From NCBI GenBank assembly GCA_014523495.1, contig JAATVM010000207.1:1-10141 (forward strand): 10,141 bases of DNA. Direction: 5' to 3'. This DNA comes from Nitrososphaerales archaeon TH1920 (GTDB lineage Archaea; Thermoproteota; Nitrososphaeria; Nitrososphaerales; Nitrososphaeraceae). Under the pieces are notes generated by a model. It was given only the letters and a program-made list of their open reading frames with translations. It did no database searches and was not told where the DNA came from. This document shows positions 7,788 through 10,141 of the stretch, in pieces; positions within the stretch are counted from its first letter, which is position 1, and every line of letters starts with the position of its first letter. Both the position numbers and the translations under genes were made by a program.

Positions 7788-8343
7788 TTATAGTTTGCAA
7801 AATTTCAAACACCAAGTCAAATCTCTCATTTGATATATACTCAGTAGCAGATTTTAGGAAAATTTGAAGCGATTCTTTTGAGTATCCATCGAACTCATAT
7901 TCTTTTGCTTGTAGGGCCATTTCCAACTTGTCTAAATTGTGAACAAACTTGGCATTATCTGTGATATTATCATTGTATTCATTCCAAATATCAAGATAAT
8001 TTTCACGGAGAGCACTAGGTAGCTTTGAAATGATTTTTTTCATAGCCTTATTCTCTAGTACCTCTTTTTTTTCAGCTGATATTTTATCAGGCATATAGTC
8101 TCCAACTAGGGATTCAGCCAAATCGTGAAGATTGACCATCTTCATAATGTGCTCAGTATCTAAATTCAGTATTTCAGCCAGAACCATGGACATTACGCAC
8201 ATGGAGTAGGAATGATCCGCTATCGATTCAGGTGATTCAATGTTAGATTTGTGTATCCAGCCAGATCTCTTTATTCTTTTAAGATTGCAAACAAAACGAA
8301 AAAATGAAACAAGGTTGGGTATTTCGCGTTTTTCTAATTTCAT
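7765..8343 (-). CDS. HD-domain phosphohydrolase, YfbR/HDDC2-like (probable 5'-deoxynucleotidase)
   Basis: Members of this family (E. coli YfbR, human HDDC2) are metal-dependent 5'-deoxyribonucleotidases that act on deoxynucleoside monophosphates. In the 192 residues the metal-site pattern is complete: His44 (SIADHS), His73-Asp74 with Glu77 (NLHDLAES), GDYMPD (81-86) and Asp138 (HNLDKLEMA). LKRIKRSGWIHK (21-32) matches the LKR..R.GW entrance typical of HDDC2-type proteins; in YfbR an Arg-Trp pair there helps to select deoxyribose. Overall length fits. The ATG sits about 27 bases after a palindromic TATA box, implying a leaderless message. Its 3' end overlaps the 117-residue gene. The class is secure; the exact substrate is inferred. 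Confidence 0.88.
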   Translation of the reverse strand: MKLEKREIPNLVSFFRFVCNLKRIKRSGWIHKSNIESPESIADHSYSMCVMSMVLAEILNLDTEHIMKMVNLHDLAESLVGDYMPDKISAEKKEVLENKAMKKIISKLPSALRENYLDIWNEYNDNITDNAKFVHNLDKLEMALQAKEYEFDGYSKESLQIFLKSATEYISNERFDLVFEILQTINDDSNKI

Positions 8344-8363
8344 GTAGTTAGTGAACCTTAATT

Positions 8364-8375
8364 CATATTAATATG
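8364..8375 (-). promoter_or_regulatory. Palindromic TATA box for the HD/117-aa/TIGR00300 genes
   Basis: CATATTAATATG is a perfect 12-base palindrome centred about 26.5 bases before the HD gene ATG. That is the expected distance from an archaeal TATA box to the transcription start, so the message would begin at the start codon with no leader. Being symmetric, it gives no direction by itself; the direction comes from the gene. Confidence 0.55.
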
Positions 8376-8395
8376 CCATTATTATCGAATCTTTA

Positions 8396-8560
8396 TTATT
8401 GGATTGTATGTTGAACGAAATTGTGATTTTTTAAAGTGTATTCGAAAAGGATCAGAAAATTCAAAAGGAACTGGTCAAGAAAATACAGTAAGGCACTAGT
8501 CACTAACGCCATGATTATTGTGCTGAAAATCAAAAGTAGTACGTTTCGTGTCTGTTCCAA
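8396..8560 (-). CDS. Possible small membrane peptide, 54 residues
   Basis: An open frame from a TTG at 8560 (or an ATG at 8512, 38 residues) to a TAA at 8396 lies in the 270-base gap between the pduO-type gene and the HD gene. It encodes a short polar N-terminus (MEQTRN), then about 22 hydrophobic residues (VLLLIFSTIIMALVTSALLY and on), a second hydrophobic patch (FLLNFLILFEYTL) and a polar tail. The Arg before the first segment is consistent with membrane insertion. A TTAAATAC-like box lies about 36 bases upstream of the TTG. Against it: no family is recognised, the start is weak, and T-rich DNA gives hydrophobic residues by chance. Low-to-moderate confidence. Confidence 0.3.
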   Translation of the reverse strand: MEQTRNVLLLIFSTIIMALVTSALLYFLDQFLLNFLILFEYTLKNHNFVQHTIQ

Positions 8561-8573
8561 TGCTAAATAGCAT
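8560..8573. repeat. Perfect inverted repeat ATGCTA-AA-TAGCAT
   Basis: Six-base arms flank AA. The repeat lies about 40 bases beyond the stop of the pduO-type gene and touches the TTG of the possible small membrane ORF. It could be an operator for that ORF, a weak end-of-transcript hairpin for the pduO-type gene, or chance. Confidence 0.3.
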
Positions 8574-8613
8574 GAATTTCAGGATGTTTTTTGTATTTAA
8601 GTCTAATTGAATC

Positions 8614-9168
8614 TCAATTTAACTTCCAAGGGATATCGTTGCATTTTTGTCGCTTATTAATTACTCTAGCAAGAACAAAAAATAAATCTGACAATCTATT
8701 TAGATAGGTAAGAATTTCCTGGCTTATCTTCTGTTCCTTAGCAAGCGCGACTGTAGATGTTTCGGCACGTCTTACAACTGTTCTACAAATATGTAATAAA
8801 GATGCTTCAATGGTTCCACCAGGAAGTATGAAATATGATATAGGCGACAACTCGGATTCAAAATTATCAATTTGCTGTTCAATATTAGAAACCATCTCTT
8901 TTCTAACTAGCATCCTGTCATCTTTCAAACCATTTGGATTAGCCAGGTCTGCACCTAAAACAAATAAATCGTGTTGAACATTCAAGAGTATTTTTTTTAC
9001 ATCGTCAAAAATCGAATTTTTTTCTATATTTGAAATTATTAATCCTATATGAGAATTTGCTTCATCCACTTCTCCATAAGCTTTTATTCTTAAATCAGAT
9101 TTGGAAATTCTGGAACCATCAATTAATCCTGTATCTCCTTTATCACCCGTTTTAGTGTAAATTTTCAA
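8614..9168 (-). CDS. pduO: PduO-type cob(I)alamin adenosyltransferase
   Basis: Transfers the adenosyl group of ATP to cob(I)alamin, making adenosylcobalamin in the cytoplasm. In ammonia-oxidising archaea this cofactor serves enzymes such as methylmalonyl-CoA mutase of the 3-hydroxypropionate/4-hydroxybutyrate cycle (established for the group, not shown here). The 184 residues match the family. The ATP-binding N-terminus YTKTGDKGDTGLIDGSR (4-20), RIKAYGEVDEANSHIG (27-42), LPGG (115-118), HICRTVVRRAE (126-136) and NRLSDLFFVLAR (157-168) are all intact, and the protein ends just after a typical PW. The TTG start directly precedes the conserved KIYTKTGD; an in-frame stop lies six codons upstream with no better start, so TTG is forced. 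It appears to be a single gene separated from its neighbours by more than 140 bases on each side. Confidence 0.96.
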   Translation of the reverse strand: MKIYTKTGDKGDTGLIDGSRISKSDLRIKAYGEVDEANSHIGLIISNIEKNSIFDDVKKILLNVQHDLFVLGADLANPNGLKDDRMLVRKEMVSNIEQQIDNFESELSPISYFILPGGTIEASLLHICRTVVRRAETSTVALAKEQKISQEILTYLNRLSDLFFVLARVINKRQKCNDIPWKLN

Positions 9169-9194
9169 GATTGAAATAGAATATTAATTGACTC

Positions 9195-9202
9195 AATAAA
9201 TT
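9195..9202 (-). promoter_or_regulatory. TATA-like element for the pduO-type gene
   Basis: The reverse strand reads aatttatt, centred about 30 bases before the TTG start, which would leave a leader of only a few bases. The surrounding spacer (9169-9311) is very AT-rich, so this is a weak call. Confidence 0.25.
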
Positions 9203-9311
9203 ACTTTTTGTCTCGCTTATTAATTAACTCAATTAGATTTTTTTACTATGGGTCATAAGGAAAAGTTAAATTATCACTCTTTTCAAATATCCCACAATAA
9301 ATAGTAGAAAG

Positions 9312-9473
9312 TTAGTAAGAATGAACTTCTATCTTGTGTTCTTTTAGGTATTTCTTTTTCTTAAAACGTTCATTACACTTCTCACACTTGAATGGTTTTT
9401 CAAATTCTATAAGGAATCTTTTTCTTCTGTCTTCAGGTGTTTCCACAACCATTTTTAAATCTGTATTATCCAT
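9312..9473 (-). CDS. Mini C2H2 zinc-finger protein, 53 residues
   Basis: The reverse strand from an ATG at 9473 to a TAA at 9312 encodes a 53-residue protein whose last half is one classical C2H2 finger: Cys30-x2-Cys33-x12-His46-x4-His51, with Phe28, Phe37 and Leu43 at the usual hydrophobic-core positions. The finger is strongly basic (FKKKKYLKEHK), preceded by EDRRKRF, and the protein ends two residues after the last His. Single-finger small proteins like this are common in archaea and usually have no assigned role; nucleic-acid binding is likely but inferred. A reverse-strand ctataata sits about 26 bases upstream of the ATG, fitting a leaderless transcript. The exact zinc-ligand spacing makes a chance ORF very unlikely. 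Confidence 0.85.
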   Translation of the reverse strand: MDNTDLKMVVETPEDRRKRFLIEFEKPFKCEKCNERFKKKKYLKEHKIEVHSY

Positions 9474-9494
9474 AGTAATTAATTTTTAAAATCT

Positions 9495-9502
9495 TATTAT
9501 AG
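9495..9502 (-). promoter_or_regulatory. TATA-like box for the zinc-finger gene
   Basis: The reverse strand reads ctataata, centred about 26 bases before the ATG at 9473. This is the distance expected if transcription starts at the start codon. Confidence 0.4.
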
Positions 9503-9582
9503 TTTATTTACTTTAAGGAAGATAGTACTAGATTTTTTGTATGATTTCTGGAGATCTATTTGTAATGAATCCCAAGACAAGA

Positions 9583-9592
9583 TTATATATAA
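9583..9592 (+). promoter_or_regulatory. TATA box of the tRNA-Phe gene
   Basis: TTATATATAA is centred 26.5 bases upstream of the first base of the tRNA (9614), the classical archaeal spacing. Transcription would therefore start at or within a base or two of the mature 5' end, leaving little for RNase P to remove. Confidence 0.75.
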
Positions 9593-9613
9593 TTTGTACA
9601 GAAGGTTAGCTGT

Positions 9614-9707
9614 GCCGTCGTAGCTCAGCCTGGGAGAGCACTCGACCAATAATATTGGGGTGATGCTGAAGACCGAGCTGTCGTGAGCTCAAATCTCACC
9701 GACGGCA
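9614..9707 (+). tRNA. tRNA-Phe (GAA) with a 20-base intron
   Basis: All four arms pair fully once an intron is removed. The acceptor is GCCGTCG/CGACGGC with discriminator A. The D arm is GCTC/GAGC with GG in the loop. The anticodon arm is CTCGG-CTGAAGA-CCGAG, giving anticodon GAA with G37, the archaeal tRNA-Phe wyosine site. The variable loop is CTGTC and the T arm GTGAG/CTCAC. The mature length is 74. The CCA end is not encoded. Without splicing, the anticodon stem has a mismatch and the loop is wrong, so the intron is required. One oddity is C instead of T at position 54 of the T loop (CTCAAAT). The overall sequence resembles archaeal tRNA-Phe throughout. Confidence 0.95.
9645..9664 (+). 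other. Non-canonical tRNA intron between positions 30 and 31
   Basis: Removal of these 20 bases restores the fifth anticodon-stem pair exactly, and the boundary is unambiguous. A bulge-helix-bulge forms around it. CACT (9639-9642) pairs with GGTG (9659-9662), including one G-U. Three-base bulges are CG|A on the 5' side and AT|G on the 3' side, each cut after its second base. CCAAT/ATTGG closes a three-base loop inside. The outer helix is weak (about two pairs). Most archaeal tRNA introns lie at 37/38; this site needs a splicing endonuclease of broad specificity. Confidence 0.9.
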
Positions 9708-9909
9708 TTTAGGGTTTAACAAAATCGTTATTTCAGTCATATCCCCTTGAAACCTTACAAACTACCAGAATCATTGATCATGTTTTTATGCCATACAGTT
9801 TTACGATCATAACACGGACGTTGGAACTGGATGCCCGTTAATGTTGACCCAGTCTCATTACACCTCCTTTATCCATATCCGTTATTGAAGTAACCATAGA
9901 AAAGCCCTA

Positions 9910-10141
9910 ATGAGAAAACCAAAACCAACAATAACGCTAATTGTTATTCCAGACGATAAATTACATTTCCTAAAGAAAAAATTAGATGATCCAAACATAT
10001 CACAATATCTGAAAAGAGACTTTATTAGAGAAATAATGGGCGGTACCTGTTTCATATGTCAAGAAATGCCTACAAAGATAGCAACTTATGATATGGATGG
10101 TATTTCATTGATTGAAAGATATTGTGATAAATGCATAGAAA
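9910..10141 (+). CDS. Hypothetical protein with two CxxC pairs (partial, N-terminal 77 residues)
   Basis: I do not recognise this protein. It opens with an ATG at 9910; an in-frame TGA lies at 9886-9888 with no other start between, so the start is firm. The frame runs off the window end. The N-terminal part has a strand-like TITLIVIP (7-14), then a charged, probably helical region (KLHFLKKKLDDP, SQYLKRDFIREIM). Cys47-x2-Cys50 and Cys72-x2-Cys75, 22 residues apart, suggest a zinc ribbon or treble-clef metal site. The function cannot be said from this part. The 202 bases between the tRNA and this gene (9708-9909) contain only very short open frames and no recognisable element beyond a possible TATA-like tttatccata at 9868-9877. 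Confidence 0.75.
   Translation, partial: MRKPKPTITLIVIPDDKLHFLKKKLDDPNISQYLKRDFIREIMGGTCFICQEMPTKIATYDMDGISLIERYCDKCIE

Noticed and set aside
9641..9675. Reading the tRNA as intronless with a different anticodon
   Set aside because: Without the 20-base intron the anticodon stem mismatches and the loop is far too long; with it removed all stems pair and GAA sits in a normal seven-base loop.
9780..9835. Short plus-strand ATG frames between the tRNA and the last gene
   Set aside because: They end after 10-17 codons and show nothing protein-like.
9861..9875. CACCTCCTTTA resembles the 3' end of 16S rRNA
   Set aside because: Only about ten bases match and nothing around them resembles rRNA; chance similarity.
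1..10141. Mobile element, CRISPR array, toxin-antitoxin or defence genes
   Set aside because: No spaced direct repeats, transposase or integrase motifs, or defence domains were seen; the clear genes are conserved housekeeping genes.

Overview
This window looks like chromosomal DNA from an AT-rich ammonia-oxidising archaeon (Nitrososphaeria/Thaumarchaeota, perhaps Nitrosocosmicus-like). The lineage is inferred, not proven. The archaeal signs are: an archaeal-type alanyl-tRNA synthetase; an archaeal-type aspartyl-tRNA synthetase; a TIGR00300-family protein; a tRNA-Phe(GAA) with a bulge-helix-bulge intron at a non-canonical position and no encoded CCA; and TATA-like boxes about 27 bases upstream of several start codons, as expected for leaderless archaeal transcripts. 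Three solid genes start with TTG, and no clear Shine-Dalgarno sequences were seen.

Layout. Bases 1-1189 (minus strand) hold the first 396 residues of alaS, cut by the window edge. After a 394-base divergent spacer comes a plus-strand block, aspS-gatC-gatA-gatB (1584-6092), with tight spacing (33 bases, 1 base, and a 4-base ATGA overlap). From 6162 to 9473 everything reads on the minus strand. In transcription order this is: a 53-residue C2H2 zinc-finger protein, a PduO-type cobalamin adenosyltransferase, a possible small membrane peptide, an HD-domain phosphohydrolase, a 117-residue protein I do not recognise, and a TIGR00300 (LOR/SDH-region, ornithine-cyclodeaminase-like) protein that meets gatB tail to tail. 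The last part, on the plus strand, has the intron-containing tRNA-Phe with its own TATA box and the start of an unrecognised protein with two CxxC pairs, cut by the window end.

How the genes work together. The clearest functional unit is aspS-gatCAB. The AspRS carries proline (residue 93) and serine (residue 34) where discriminating archaeal AspRS have Lys85 and Trp26. This fits a non-discriminating enzyme that also charges tRNA-Asn with Asp, which the co-encoded GatCAB would then amidate to Asn-tRNA-Asn. The HD/117-aa/TIGR00300 genes overlap or lie close together behind one palindromic TATA box and probably form one transcript joining nucleotide clean-up, an unknown protein and an amino-acid enzyme. 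Most of the window is conserved housekeeping sequence. I found no mobile element, CRISPR array or phage signature, and no convincing new multi-gene system. The observations most worth a second look are the AspRS specificity residues, the unusual tRNA-Phe (intron at 30/31 and C54), the mini zinc-finger protein, the possible small membrane peptide and the unassigned 117-residue gene.
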